From NCBI GenBank assembly GCA_947477745.1, contig CANJUF010000003.1, forward strand, positions 1 through 64,000: a DNA stretch of 64,000 bases, written 5' to 3'. Source of the DNA: Sphingomonadaceae bacterium (GTDB lineage: Bacteria > Pseudomonadota > Alphaproteobacteria > Sphingomonadales > Sphingomonadaceae). Below the pieces are notes generated by a model, which was given only the letters and a program-made list of their open reading frames with translations, ran no database searches and was not told the DNA's origin. The number at the start of each line of letters is the position of its first letter. The stretch's first letter is position 1. Both the position numbers and the translations under genes were made by a program. Of this stretch, positions 51,322 through 59,739 are shown one piece after another.

Positions 51322-52863
51322 TCAGCTCGCGAATTTCGCGCGCAGCGCCTTCTTGTCCGGCTTGCCCACCGGCGTCTGCGGGATGGCATCGACGAAATCG
51401 ACCGACTTGGGCGCCTGATACGAACCCTTGGCTTGTGCCACCATGGTAATCAGTTCGTCGCCTGGAACCTCCTGTCCCGGCTTGGCGACGACGACCGCCT
51501 TGACCGCTTCCCCCCACCTTGCATCGGGCACGCCGATCACCGCGACTTCGGCGACGGCGGGATGCTGCGCGATCACCATCTCGACCTCGCGCGGATAGAT
51601 GTTGAAGCCCCCCGATACGATCATGTCCTTCACCCGGTCGACGATGCGCAGGAAGCCGTCGGGATCGCGCACCGCGACATCGCCGGTGTGCAGCCATCCG
51701 CCCTTGAACACCTCCTTGTTCAGCTCCTCGTCGAGATAGCCGTTCATGACAAGCGGGCCTTGAGCGACGATCTCACCCGGCTCGCCGTCGGGCACTTCGT
51801 TGCCATCGGCATCGTGCAGTTCGAGCCGGACATAGGGGCACGGCAGACCGCAACTCGCGAGGCGGCGCATGTCGTTCACGTCATGATCGCCCTTGCGGAA
51901 GTAGGTCAGCACCATCGGCGCTTCGGCCTGGCCATAGAACTGCGCGAACACCGGTCCGATCCGCTCGATGGCCTCTTTCAGGCGCACCGGGTTCATCAGC
52001 GAGGCGCCGTAGAAGATAGTCTCGAGGCTGGAGAGATCGAATTCGTCCATGCGCGGGTGATCGAGCAGCGCATAGATCATCGTCGGCACCAGCATCATGC
52101 AGTTGATTTTGTAATCCTGGATGCATTGCAGAACCTGCAGGGGATCGAACTTGGGCAGGATCAGGAAAGTGCCGCCCTTGAGCAGCGCGGGCATGAACAT
52201 GGTGCCGCCGGCGTGAGTCAGCGGCGCGCACGACAGAATATGCGGCTGGAGCGGCCATTCCCATTCGGACTGGATGATCATCGCGCATTGCTGGCCGCTG
52301 CGCGCGGCGCTGGGGATCGCCTTGGGTTTGCCGGTGGTGCCGCCGGAGTATGAACGGCGGCCGATATAGTCGCCGTCGATCACCGGGGGCACGAGTTTCT
52401 TCGGCTCGAACGATGCCGCGAGCTCGCGAATATCGGGCGCAATTGTGCTCGGTCCGACTGACAGCAGCGTGATCCCCGGCTCCTCGCGCTTGATATCGGC
52501 GGCGGCTTTCTCGAAACGCTCTGCCTCGAAAATAAGCACATCGACACCGGCATCGCGCACGATGGTAAGCTGGTCCGCCAGCGAGCTCATCGCGTGGATC
52601 GGCACCATCAGCGAGGGGATCATCGACGTCGCGTGGCCGATGTGCAGTGTTTCGGGCAGGTTTGAAGCCAGCATCGAGACGCAGCTATTGCTCGTTACAC
52701 CTACGCTTTGCAGCGCCTGCATGAAACGGCTGGTCTCGTCGCGCATGTCGCGCACCGAAAGCGTCGGTCCGTCAAGCTGGCGCAGCAACGGCAGGTCGGG
52801 ATAATTGTTGAGCGCATTGGCCAGAACGTCCGCGCCGTAGAGCGGGCGGTGCAGGTCGGTCAT
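51322..52863 (-). CDS. Acyl-CoA ligase (AMP-forming)
   Basis: 513 residues from ATG 52863; TTG 52869 is an alternative closer to GGGAGAG. ANL-superfamily motifs: A3 YSGGTTGKPKAIPS, A5 YGQAEAP, A7 HTGDVAVRD, A8 RVKDMIVSGGFNIYPREVE and an intact A10 TPVGKPDKKALR with the catalytic Lys. It is a close relative of the amber-interrupted ligase at 21 kb and may substitute for it. It activates a carboxylic acid for CoA-dependent degradation. Confidence 0.93.
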   Translation of the reverse strand: MTDLHRPLYGADVLANALNNYPDLPLLRQLDGPTLSVRDMRDETSRFMQALQSVGVTSNSCVSMLASNLPETLHIGHATSMIPSLMVPIHAMSSLADQLTIVRDAGVDVLIFEAERFEKAAADIKREEPGITLLSVGPSTIAPDIRELAASFEPKKLVPPVIDGDYIGRRSYSGGTTGKPKAIPSAARSGQQCAMIIQSEWEWPLQPHILSCAPLTHAGGTMFMPALLKGGTFLILPKFDPLQVLQCIQDYKINCMMLVPTMIYALLDHPRMDEFDLSSLETIFYGASLMNPVRLKEAIERIGPVFAQFYGQAEAPMVLTYFRKGDHDVNDMRRLASCGLPCPYVRLELHDADGNEVPDGEPGEIVAQGPLVMNGYLDEELNKEVFKGGWLHTGDVAVRDPDGFLRIVDRVKDMIVSGGFNIYPREVEMVIAQHPAVAEVAVIGVPDARWGEAVKAVVVAKPGQEVPGDELITMVAQAKGSYQAPKSVDFVDAIPQTPVGKPDKKALRAKFAS

Positions 52864-52894
52864 GGTCAATGTTCTCTCCCTTCGATCTGTTCTT

Positions 52895-52964
52895 CGTCAT
52901 TCCAGTTTAAGCCGGAATCCAGCTATTGTCTTTGCTTGTGGACCCCGGCCTTCGCCGGGGCGGC
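52895..52964. repeat. Interspersed repeat of the CGTCATTCC...GGACCCCGGCC type
   Basis: CGTCATTCC and GCCGGAATCCAGC arms, then GGACCCCGGCCTTCGCCGGGG with a CCCCGGC/GCCGGGG hairpin. It looks like a degenerate copy of the common alphaproteobacterial intergenic palindrome. It lies upstream of the acyl-CoA ligase and directly after a truncated BCKDH gene. Confidence 0.6.
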
Positions 52965-52983
52965 GCCCAATTTCAAGGCAAAC

Positions 52984-53178
52984 TTAATTGGCGAAAATCA
53001 GCGCGGGAAGCTCACGGATCGCGGCGGGGTCGGCAGCCTCGTCGGGTCGGGGAATCGCGTCGGGCTCGGGAATATCGAGCCACGAATAGTCGACCGCGTC
53101 GCCGGGCCGGTAAGGCGGCTCGGGCACGTGAAGCGATAGGTTCGGCCGGTTTGCGCCCGGCTGCTGTCGGGGCATCAT
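52984..53178 (-). pseudogene. Truncated 5' remnant of branched-chain 2-oxoacid dehydrogenase E1-alpha
   Basis: 64 codons from ATG 53178 (GAGGGAA upstream). PGANRPNLSLHVPEPPYRPG then DAVDYSWLDIPEPDAIPRPDE matches the start of BCKDH E1-alpha (about 410-430 residues) as I recall it. The frame then departs (ALIFAN-stop) and meets an interspersed repeat, so the remaining enzyme is missing. The recognition is from memory of the family opening; a short functional protein cannot be ruled out. Confidence 0.5.
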
Positions 53179-53240
53179 TTCCCTCGCGCGGCGTGACTGC
53201 ATCAACGATCCGCGACACTACGCGGTTCCGCGTCCGAGTG

Positions 53241-54248
53241 CTAGGCGGTCAACCGTGCAGCCCAATCGGCGATCCGCTCGAAGCTGGCGTGGCGCGAAGG
53301 GAAGATAAACAGGTTGTGACCTGTGTCCTCGGGCCGGAAAATCTCAAGCGAGGGACAGGCGGAAAATTGCGCGTGCAGCGCCTCGCCAGCATCGACGAAA
53401 TCGTGAGTGCCGGTGACGACGAGGATCGGCACATCGATCGCGGCGCTGGGCCGGTCGCTGGCTCCGGGAAACATCGAGAACAGGCCCGGCTGGGTGAGCA
53501 GCGGCGCACCCGCTGCGCGCAGTGTGAGCTTGCCGTCAGGGTCGGCATTATCGGTATGAAACGAGGGGCTGCCCTGGCCGCGCCCGCGCCGCTTGTCACG
53601 GCCGGCTTGCGCATCGATCCGCGCGGTTCCGAAGCGCTCGCGCGCAAGTTCGGGCAAGTAGGCGCGCAGCCATTCGGGATCACGCGCCTTGTCCACGGCA
53701 TCGGCAGGCAGGACGTCTGGCAGGCCGCCCGAGCCGTATCCCAGCAGCACCAGGCCGGAAAAGACCCCGCCCGTTCCCTGCATCTCGATCGTCACCACCG
53801 CGCCCATCGAATGGCCGCAACCCAGCGCGACCAGATCGGGCAGGGGATCGAGGCCGGGCACGAGACTGCCTTCGCGCAGGCCCGTTAGTACAGCTGTTGC
53901 AGCCTTTGAATGCGTCTCGGCGAGGAAATCCAGCGTCACAGCCCACAGGTCGTCTGGTTCGCCGGAGCTGCCTATGCCGGGATGATCGGCCAGCACGACG
54001 ATGAAGCCGCGCCGTGCCAATGCCTCGGCCATGCTGAAGCGGCGGTCGGCCTCATCACCCAGGTCGAAGTAGGAAAGATTCATGTACCCGCCCGGCAGGC
54101 AGTAAAACACGGCCCGGGGCGAGGGTGCGTCCTCGGTCGGCAGAACCACTCGCAGACCGACAAGCAGCGCCTCGCCCGGCCGGATTTCGCCAGCCGGGAC
54201 GGTGCAATCGAAGCGGCGTATGACGCTTTGCGCGGTACTCGTTTCCAT
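53241..54248 (-). CDS. Alpha/beta hydrolase
   Basis: 335 residues. Nucleophile elbow GCGHSMGAV (Ser near 146), acid in VVTGTHDFVD (Asp near 283) and His in EDTGHNLFIF (about 311) form the expected triad. An early HGG-like oxyanion element is replaced by CLPGGYMNLSY. It could be an esterase, lactonase or C-C hydrolase acting on the product of the neighbouring BVMO. It lies 18 bases after the amidohydrolase gene on the same strand. Confidence 0.88.
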   Translation of the reverse strand: METSTAQSVIRRFDCTVPAGEIRPGEALLVGLRVVLPTEDAPSPRAVFYCLPGGYMNLSYFDLGDEADRRFSMAEALARRGFIVVLADHPGIGSSGEPDDLWAVTLDFLAETHSKAATAVLTGLREGSLVPGLDPLPDLVALGCGHSMGAVVTIEMQGTGGVFSGLVLLGYGSGGLPDVLPADAVDKARDPEWLRAYLPELARERFGTARIDAQAGRDKRRGRGQGSPSFHTDNADPDGKLTLRAAGAPLLTQPGLFSMFPGASDRPSAAIDVPILVVTGTHDFVDAGEALHAQFSACPSLEIFRPEDTGHNLFIFPSRHASFERIADWAARLTA

Positions 54249-54266
54249 GTGCCGGACGTAGTGCGT

Positions 54267-55388
54267 TCAGCCTCCGCCGAACAGACGCAGTCCATTGCCG
54301 CCAAGGATCTTCATGCGGTCCTCGCCGTGGATGTTGGCTGCGGTGAACTGCTTGTCGATATGATCGATCGAGTTCGGCCACGAAGTTGCCGGGTGAGGGA
54401 AATCGGTCGACCACATCAGCGAATCTGGGCCGAAATATTCGTAAGCAACCTTGAGACCATGCGGCTCGTACATGAAGGTCGCACCCATCTGGCGCTTGAA
54501 ATATTCGCTCGGCAGCATCGAGAGCTGCGGGAACTTGTAGTGGCCCTGGATGATGCGCCCGTCGAGGATGACGTCGAACAGGAACGGCAGCCAGCCCAGG
54601 CCGGGCTCGACGAACACGACCTTGAGCTTGGTGAAGCGCTCGAGCGTTCCGGGAAGAATCCACAGGCTGATAGTCTCTGCCATCTGGAACGGCGGCATGC
54701 CCAGTGCGACGGCGCGCTGTTCGGTCGGATCGCGCTTGATCAGGTCCATATACTGGTTGTTGGTGTCGAGGTGGTTGAGCACGGTGATGCCGATTTCCGA
54801 GCATGCGCCCCACAGCTTGTCATAGTGCGTATCGAAATAGTCCTTGAGGCCGACCTCGCTGGGGAAGGGCGGCAGCTGAATGCAGCGCGCGCCGCGGGCC
54901 GCCAGGCGCTCGACTTCCTTGACCGACCAGTCGATGTCGAACGGCAGCATCTGGTATGCGGTCCACAGCCGGTCGGTATCCACCGAGGCGAAATCGGCCA
55001 TGGCGTCGTTGTAGCCCGAGAGGATTTCCTTCCAGTCATCCCCGCAATAGTGCGGCGAGCAGACCTTGGCCGCGCCGACTTCGGGAAAGATCACTTCCGA
55101 CCAGACGCCGTCCTTGTCCATCGACTTGAGCTTTTCGTTGGGATCGAAATGGCCGGGATCGGACCAGGCGACCTCGTCGAACATGTCGTTGATGTTGGGT
55201 TCCCATCCACCGCGCGCCTTGACGCCGTCGGCCTTGAACTGGCGGTTGGCGTTGACATAGATCTCGCGCAGCCGCTCGGGCAGGCGGGCTGTCACCCATT
55301 CATCGGTGAAGAACACGTGGCTGTCGACGGAAACAAGCTTTTCAGGAAGCTCGATCTTGCTGCGATCAATCGAGGTCTGGACGTTCAT
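54267..55388 (-). CDS. Amidohydrolase-family protein (ACMSD-like)
   Basis: 373 residues, metal-dependent TIM barrel of the Amidohydro_2 (ACMSD/decarboxylase) type. The N-terminal metal motif is VSVDSHVFF: His24 is present but the second His of DxHxH is Phe26. Other features: CIQLPPFPSEVGLKDYF, FVEPGLGWLPFLFD and STDFPHPATSWP with the metal Asp. Possible roles include decarboxylase, hydratase or hydrolase of a ring-cleavage product. An AAGGGAAAATCC leader precedes ATG. Confidence 0.83.
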   Translation of the reverse strand: MNVQTSIDRSKIELPEKLVSVDSHVFFTDEWVTARLPERLREIYVNANRQFKADGVKARGGWEPNINDMFDEVAWSDPGHFDPNEKLKSMDKDGVWSEVIFPEVGAAKVCSPHYCGDDWKEILSGYNDAMADFASVDTDRLWTAYQMLPFDIDWSVKEVERLAARGARCIQLPPFPSEVGLKDYFDTHYDKLWGACSEIGITVLNHLDTNNQYMDLIKRDPTEQRAVALGMPPFQMAETISLWILPGTLERFTKLKVVFVEPGLGWLPFLFDVILDGRIIQGHYKFPQLSMLPSEYFKRQMGATFMYEPHGLKVAYEYFGPDSLMWSTDFPHPATSWPNSIDHIDKQFTAANIHGEDRMKILGGNGLRLFGGG

Positions 55389-55424
55389 GGATTTTCCCTT
55401 CAGATGGAATAGCTTATTGAAATG

Positions 55425-56588
55425 TCAGTCTTTCGCGAAGATCACCGCGCCATTGCCGGAAGAGAACAGCACCAGTTCGGCATCCTTGCGCTGGTTGGAC
55501 GCGACACCGCGGAGCTGGCGTACGCCTTCGGTCACCATGTTGAGCCCGTGGATATAGGCCTCGCCGATCAGACCGCCGTTGGTGTTAAGCGGCAGTTCGC
55601 CGTCGAGTGCGATCGCGCCGGACTTGACGAAATCGAGCGCCTCGCCCGGTCCGCAAAACCCGAATGCCTCAAGCTGCCGCACCACTTCGGGTGAAAACGC
55701 ATCGTAAAGCAGCGCCACGTCGATATCCTTCGGCCCGACGCCCGCCGCCTCGAACACGCGGCGCGCCGAGTTCACCGTCTGCTGAGTGACCATCGGATCA
55801 TCGGTGTAATAAGGCGTCAGCGGCTCGACATTATAGGGTATCGAAGCCGCCGAACCGAGTATGCGCACGTGCTCGCCTTTCAGGTCGCGTGCGCGCTCGC
55901 GGCTGGTGACGAGCAGCGCCACGCCGCCATCGCTCTCCTGGCAGCAGTCGAACAAGCGCAGTACCGGATCCGCGATCCATTTCGAGTTCTGATGGTCGTC
56001 GAGCGTGATCGGTTTGCCGTAGAACCGCGCCAGCGGATTGGTGGCCGCATAGGCGCGCTGCTGGACGACGAGGTGGCCCAGATCTGCGTTGGTCACGCCG
56101 TACTTGGCCATATAGCGCTGGAAGCCCAGCGCCGAGCATGCTCCGGGAAACTGCAGCCCGTAGGGGATGCCCCAGATCGTATAGGTCATGTCATTGATGC
56201 GGCTGCCCTTGGGCGTGCTGTTGGGTTGGCCAAAGCGATATTCCGACCGCTCGTTCATCGCCCGCCAGATCACCACCGTGCTCGCCGCGCCCGAGGCGAC
56301 AGCGGCGCAGGCATGATGGATCGTCATGGCGGAGCCGCCACCGCCCATTGGCAGGCGGACCGAATATTTCAGGTCCTCGATGCCGAGAGCGCGCATCAGC
56401 GAGACTTCGTCGTTGTTGTCGATGGTATAGGTAACGATCCCGTCGATGTCTTTGGCGGTCAGGCCGGCATCGTCGAGCGCGGCGAGAATAGCATCGCAAA
56501 CGAGGCGAAGTTCACTGCGGCCCGAATCGGTCGAAAACTCGGTCTGGCCGATGCCGGCGATGGCGCATTGGGTCATCAGGTTGGTCAT
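55425..56588 (-). CDS. Thiolase-superfamily protein without nucleophile Cys (Ltp2-type)
   Basis: 387 residues of the SCP2-thiolase-like/lipid-transfer family. Thiolase landmarks: DGIVTYTIDNND, PMGGGGSAMTIHHACAAVASG, YDAFSPEVVRQLEAFGF and LPLNTNGGLIGEAYIHG. The position of the active-site Cys reads Gly/Ser, as in Ltp2-type aldolases that split side chains from CoA esters with a DUF35 partner. Its ATG overlaps the DUF35 gene stop by 4 nt, so both are probably made together. Aldolase activity is inferred from this arrangement. Confidence 0.85.
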   Translation of the reverse strand: MTNLMTQCAIAGIGQTEFSTDSGRSELRLVCDAILAALDDAGLTAKDIDGIVTYTIDNNDEVSLMRALGIEDLKYSVRLPMGGGGSAMTIHHACAAVASGAASTVVIWRAMNERSEYRFGQPNSTPKGSRINDMTYTIWGIPYGLQFPGACSALGFQRYMAKYGVTNADLGHLVVQQRAYAATNPLARFYGKPITLDDHQNSKWIADPVLRLFDCCQESDGGVALLVTSRERARDLKGEHVRILGSAASIPYNVEPLTPYYTDDPMVTQQTVNSARRVFEAAGVGPKDIDVALLYDAFSPEVVRQLEAFGFCGPGEALDFVKSGAIALDGELPLNTNGGLIGEAYIHGLNMVTEGVRQLRGVASNQRKDAELVLFSSGNGAVIFAKD

Positions 56589-57016
56589 GCCGCGCCTGCC
56601 TTTCCGGCGAGCCGGAATACCGGCAGGCTCTTGCCGCTGGCGGTCTTCTCGAAATCGACGACCACGGGCGCGTCATTCACAAGCTCTTCCAGAGTGGCAT
56701 CGACGATGTTGGTGATCAGGCGAATGCCGCCTTCTTCAAGATCGACGAGCGCCACGATCGGCGGCTCGTCGAAGCCGATCGGCGGCGGGTAGGACACGCG
56801 CATGAAGCTGTAGATCGTGCCGCGCCCCGACATCGGTGTTGGCACCCGTTCAGCCGAGTGACACTCAGGGCAGATCGGACGAGGCGGATGGTGCATCGCG
56901 CCGCAATTGCCGCATTTCTGGATCGAGAGCCGCCCTTCGGCGGCCTCGTCCCAGAACCAGTCGGTGTTGCGGGTCGACATCGGGTCGAGCCGCTTCGATT
57001 GACGTTGCTGGTTCAT
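56585..57016 (-). CDS. DUF35/OB-fold zinc-ribbon acyl-CoA-associated protein
   Basis: 143 residues from ATG 57016 (M at 56980 possible). A rubredoxin-like zinc ribbon Cys35-x2-Cys38 ... Cys49-x2-Cys52 (CGNCGAMHHPPRPICPEC) is followed by an OB fold (GTIYSFMRVSYPPPIGF; PPIVALVDLEEGGIRLITNIVD). DUF35 proteins bind and aid thiolase-like aldolases (ChsH2-Ltp2). It overlaps the thiolase gene by 4 nt and the CoA-transferase gene by 4 nt. Confidence 0.9.
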   Translation of the reverse strand: MNQQRQSKRLDPMSTRNTDWFWDEAAEGRLSIQKCGNCGAMHHPPRPICPECHSAERVPTPMSGRGTIYSFMRVSYPPPIGFDEPPIVALVDLEEGGIRLITNIVDATLEELVNDAPVVVDFEKTASGKSLPVFRLAGKAGAA

Positions 57017-59577
57017 TTGCCGGTTACCGGAGTTTGCGAGGCAGGCGCGGTGGCGCTTTCGGCGACGCTCTTTTCCTCGGCCTGCTTGTATCCCATGAAC
57101 TTGCGCGGTCCCATGATGAGCGGCTCGCCGGGATTCCAGACGGCGGCGATATTCTCCTCGTGCAACTCGTCGATCTTCTGGTCCGAATAGCCCAGTTCGC
57201 GAAGCACCTCGCGGGTGCATTCGCCAACCACCAGCGGCGGCCGCTGGATAGTGGCGGGTGTGTCCGAAAAATCGAAGGCGAGACCCATCTGCTCGAACTT
57301 GCCGACCAGTTCGTGCTGGTAGCCGACAGTCCACTGGCGGCGGCGGAAGTCGGCATTTTCGTGGATGTGACGTCCGAATTCGGGATTGCTGATCTCGGCC
57401 GGGACGCCCGCTCCGTCTAGCGCGGCGAACCATTCGGAGGCCGGCTTTGCGAGGAATTTCTCCTGCAACTTGGCTCGAAGCGCCTTGTCATTGGCGAGGC
57501 GCGATTTCGCATCGGCGAACCTCGCCTCGTCAAGCGCTGCAATCTGCACCACGCCCTTGAGCGCCTGCCAGTGCGCATCGTTGGCGACGACCAGCGCCAA
57601 CCAGCCGTCCGCCGTCTCGTAGAGGCTGTCCATGGCCGCCATGCCGCGCTGGTCGCCGTCGAGCCGGGGCCGGTCGAAGCCTGAGCCGTCGGGCCGGGCC
57701 AGAACGTGCGAGACATTGAGCAACTGCGCATAGACGATCGCAGTGGACACGAACTGGCCCTCGCCGGTCCGCGCCTTGTGATAGAGCGCCTGCATGATCG
57801 CCACAGCCGAGAGGAAGCCGTTGCCGGTATCGCCGAACGAGGTGAGCGACCACAGCGGCTTGCCGCCATCGGCCATGCCGCCATCCTCATACTGCACGCC
57901 TGCAAGGCACGCGCCGGTCTGGTCGTTACCCGGAAGCTTTTCGCGCGGGCCGCGTTCATGGCCGCGGGTGTGGCAGTAGATCAAGTCTGGCTTGATCGCC
58001 TTGAGGCTGTCGTAATCGACGCCGAGCCGCACTGCTGCATCATAGCGCATATTGTGCTGGACCACGTCGGCGGTCTTCACCAGGTCGCGCAGCACTTCCA
58101 TCGCGCGCGGGTCCTTCAGGTTGAGCGCGACCGAGCGTTTGCCCCGGTTCGAGGTGTAGGCGATGTGGTTCTTGTGCCAGTAGGTGTCATAGAAGGCGTT
58201 GACCTTGATGACGTCGGCGCCAAGATCGGCGAGCACCTGGCAGCCGAACGGCCCGGCGATGGCGAGGCCAAGATCGAGCACGCGAATGCCCGCCAGTGGT
58301 GCCTTGAGCGAGCCGGTCCCGCCGGTGGGCGCAGGGCGCGCCTTAAGCGCGTGCGCCTCGGCCTTGACCTCAGCGGTGTGCTGTCCGGCGGCGGGGGCAG
58401 GCCCGCCAGCCTCGCCTTGCGTCTTTTCCATTTCAAGCACGCGGCCGACCTGCCGGATCGGGCCGTATTCGGGATCGACGATCTCGCGCACGCAGCCATC
58501 GGCCAGCATGATCTGATCGGCGAGCGCGGCTTCGGGCGAGCGCGCTTCCTGCATCGGAACGTCGGCGGCGGCGGCGGCCGAAAGCCAGTCGTCGCAGCCG
58601 AACTTCGCCATGCGTTCGGTCAGGATCGGCTGGTAATGGCCGATCACCCAAGCCTCATCGACACCGGAGCCGAAGCGGTTGGGATCGTTCATCACCGATA
58701 GATCGGGATTGTGCTCGATCACATCGCCTTCCGAGGCTTCGATAATGAAACGCGGATTAGGCACCCAGGCGTGGATCCAGCGCCCGTCCTTGCATTCGAA
58801 GTGGCCCTTGGGGGTGCGCGAGCAATTGATCCAGGTGTTGAAGTCTTCCGCGTTCGGGTTTTCGGCGCGCTGCCAGGCCATCAGGGCAGCGGCACACGCC
58901 CCCTGGAACAGGCTGGTTTCGACATGCTGGCCGCGCCCGGTGGACTCGCGCGCGACGAGCGCAGCCTCGATTCCGCAGGTCAGCGCATAGAACGCGCCCA
59001 TTGACGGGGCGGGCATGGCAGTAGTCATCGGGCCTTCGCGCGGCGGACCTTGCAGCCAGTTCCACGGCGCTTCGAAGCCTTCGAGCGGATCGTCACCGCC
59101 CGACATGTGGATGTTGCCGGTTTCGGGCCAGCCGCGATGCTCCCAGTTGAGGCCGGAGCGCGCCGCGACGAGGAGATCGTAGCCGGGGCGCTGGGCATCC
59201 TTGGTGTCGCTGCCCCAAGCGGTGACGCTCGCGTAGACAAGGCGCGGGTTGAGCTTGCTGAGCGCTGCGAAATCGATGCCAAGCCGCTCGGTGGTGCCCG
59301 GCGAGAAGCTCTCGATGAGAATGTCGGCATGAGTCGCGAGCGTCAGGAAAGTGTCAAGATCGTCCGCGTCCTTGAGATCAAGGACCGCGCTGCGCTTGCC
59401 GCGCTGCCAGGTGCGATAGCCCAGCCGGGTGCGGTCATTGTCGCGGAACGGATCGCCGCCCGGCGGTTCGATCTTGACGACATCGGCGCCATTGTCGGCG
59501 AGCATCATCCCTGCCATCGGCCCGGATATGCCCCATGAAAGGTCGAGCACCTTCAAGCCTTGCAGTGCGCCTGCCAT
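57013..59577 (-). CDS. Fused double CaiB/BaiF (class III) CoA-transferase
   Basis: 854 residues from ATG 59577 (GGAGAGGGACG upstream). Two family III CoA-transferase domains are joined head to tail: about 1-400 (LKVLDLSWGISGPMAGMMLADNGADVVKIE) and about 425-840 (IRVLDLGLAIAGPFGCQVLADLGADVIKVN). In the second the catalytic Asp motif GDTGNG is intact; in the first the matching site reads PAPSMG, so Asp is lost. The protein may use one active domain and one regulatory or structural domain. It heads the operon with DUF35 and thiolase genes. It transfers CoA to a pathway acid. Confidence 0.88.
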   Translation of the reverse strand: MAGALQGLKVLDLSWGISGPMAGMMLADNGADVVKIEPPGGDPFRDNDRTRLGYRTWQRGKRSAVLDLKDADDLDTFLTLATHADILIESFSPGTTERLGIDFAALSKLNPRLVYASVTAWGSDTKDAQRPGYDLLVAARSGLNWEHRGWPETGNIHMSGGDDPLEGFEAPWNWLQGPPREGPMTTAMPAPSMGAFYALTCGIEAALVARESTGRGQHVETSLFQGACAAALMAWQRAENPNAEDFNTWINCSRTPKGHFECKDGRWIHAWVPNPRFIIEASEGDVIEHNPDLSVMNDPNRFGSGVDEAWVIGHYQPILTERMAKFGCDDWLSAAAAADVPMQEARSPEAALADQIMLADGCVREIVDPEYGPIRQVGRVLEMEKTQGEAGGPAPAAGQHTAEVKAEAHALKARPAPTGGTGSLKAPLAGIRVLDLGLAIAGPFGCQVLADLGADVIKVNAFYDTYWHKNHIAYTSNRGKRSVALNLKDPRAMEVLRDLVKTADVVQHNMRYDAAVRLGVDYDSLKAIKPDLIYCHTRGHERGPREKLPGNDQTGACLAGVQYEDGGMADGGKPLWSLTSFGDTGNGFLSAVAIMQALYHKARTGEGQFVSTAIVYAQLLNVSHVLARPDGSGFDRPRLDGDQRGMAAMDSLYETADGWLALVVANDAHWQALKGVVQIAALDEARFADAKSRLANDKALRAKLQEKFLAKPASEWFAALDGAGVPAEISNPEFGRHIHENADFRRRQWTVGYQHELVGKFEQMGLAFDFSDTPATIQRPPLVVGECTREVLRELGYSDQKIDELHEENIAAVWNPGEPLIMGPRKFMGYKQAEEKSVAESATAPASQTPVTGK

Positions 59578-59636
59578 CGTCCCTCTCCTCGATCTGCTTG
59601 GCCGGATCACGTACGCTCACGTCCGACTCGATTAGG

Positions 59637-59653
59637 TGTTACACTATGTAACA
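59637..59653. promoter_or_regulatory. TGTTAC-ACTAT-GTAACA operator-like palindrome
   Basis: A perfect 6-bp inverted repeat (TGTTAC/GTAACA) with a 5-base centre in the 162-bp spacer between the minus-strand CoA-transferase operon and a plus-strand SDR. The form matches TetR-family operators. The likely regulator is not adjacent. Confidence 0.5.
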
Positions 59654-59739
59654 TTTAAGGAGCTACACCAAGCCGGATCGTTTTGCAATGGCCATCCGCG
59701 CGCGGCGCGCTAGGGTGAGCAAAAGGGAGGGTTTTCAGC

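Noticed and set aside
53910-55412. 500-codon plus-strand ORF
   Set aside because: Antisense to the hydrolase and amidohydrolase genes.
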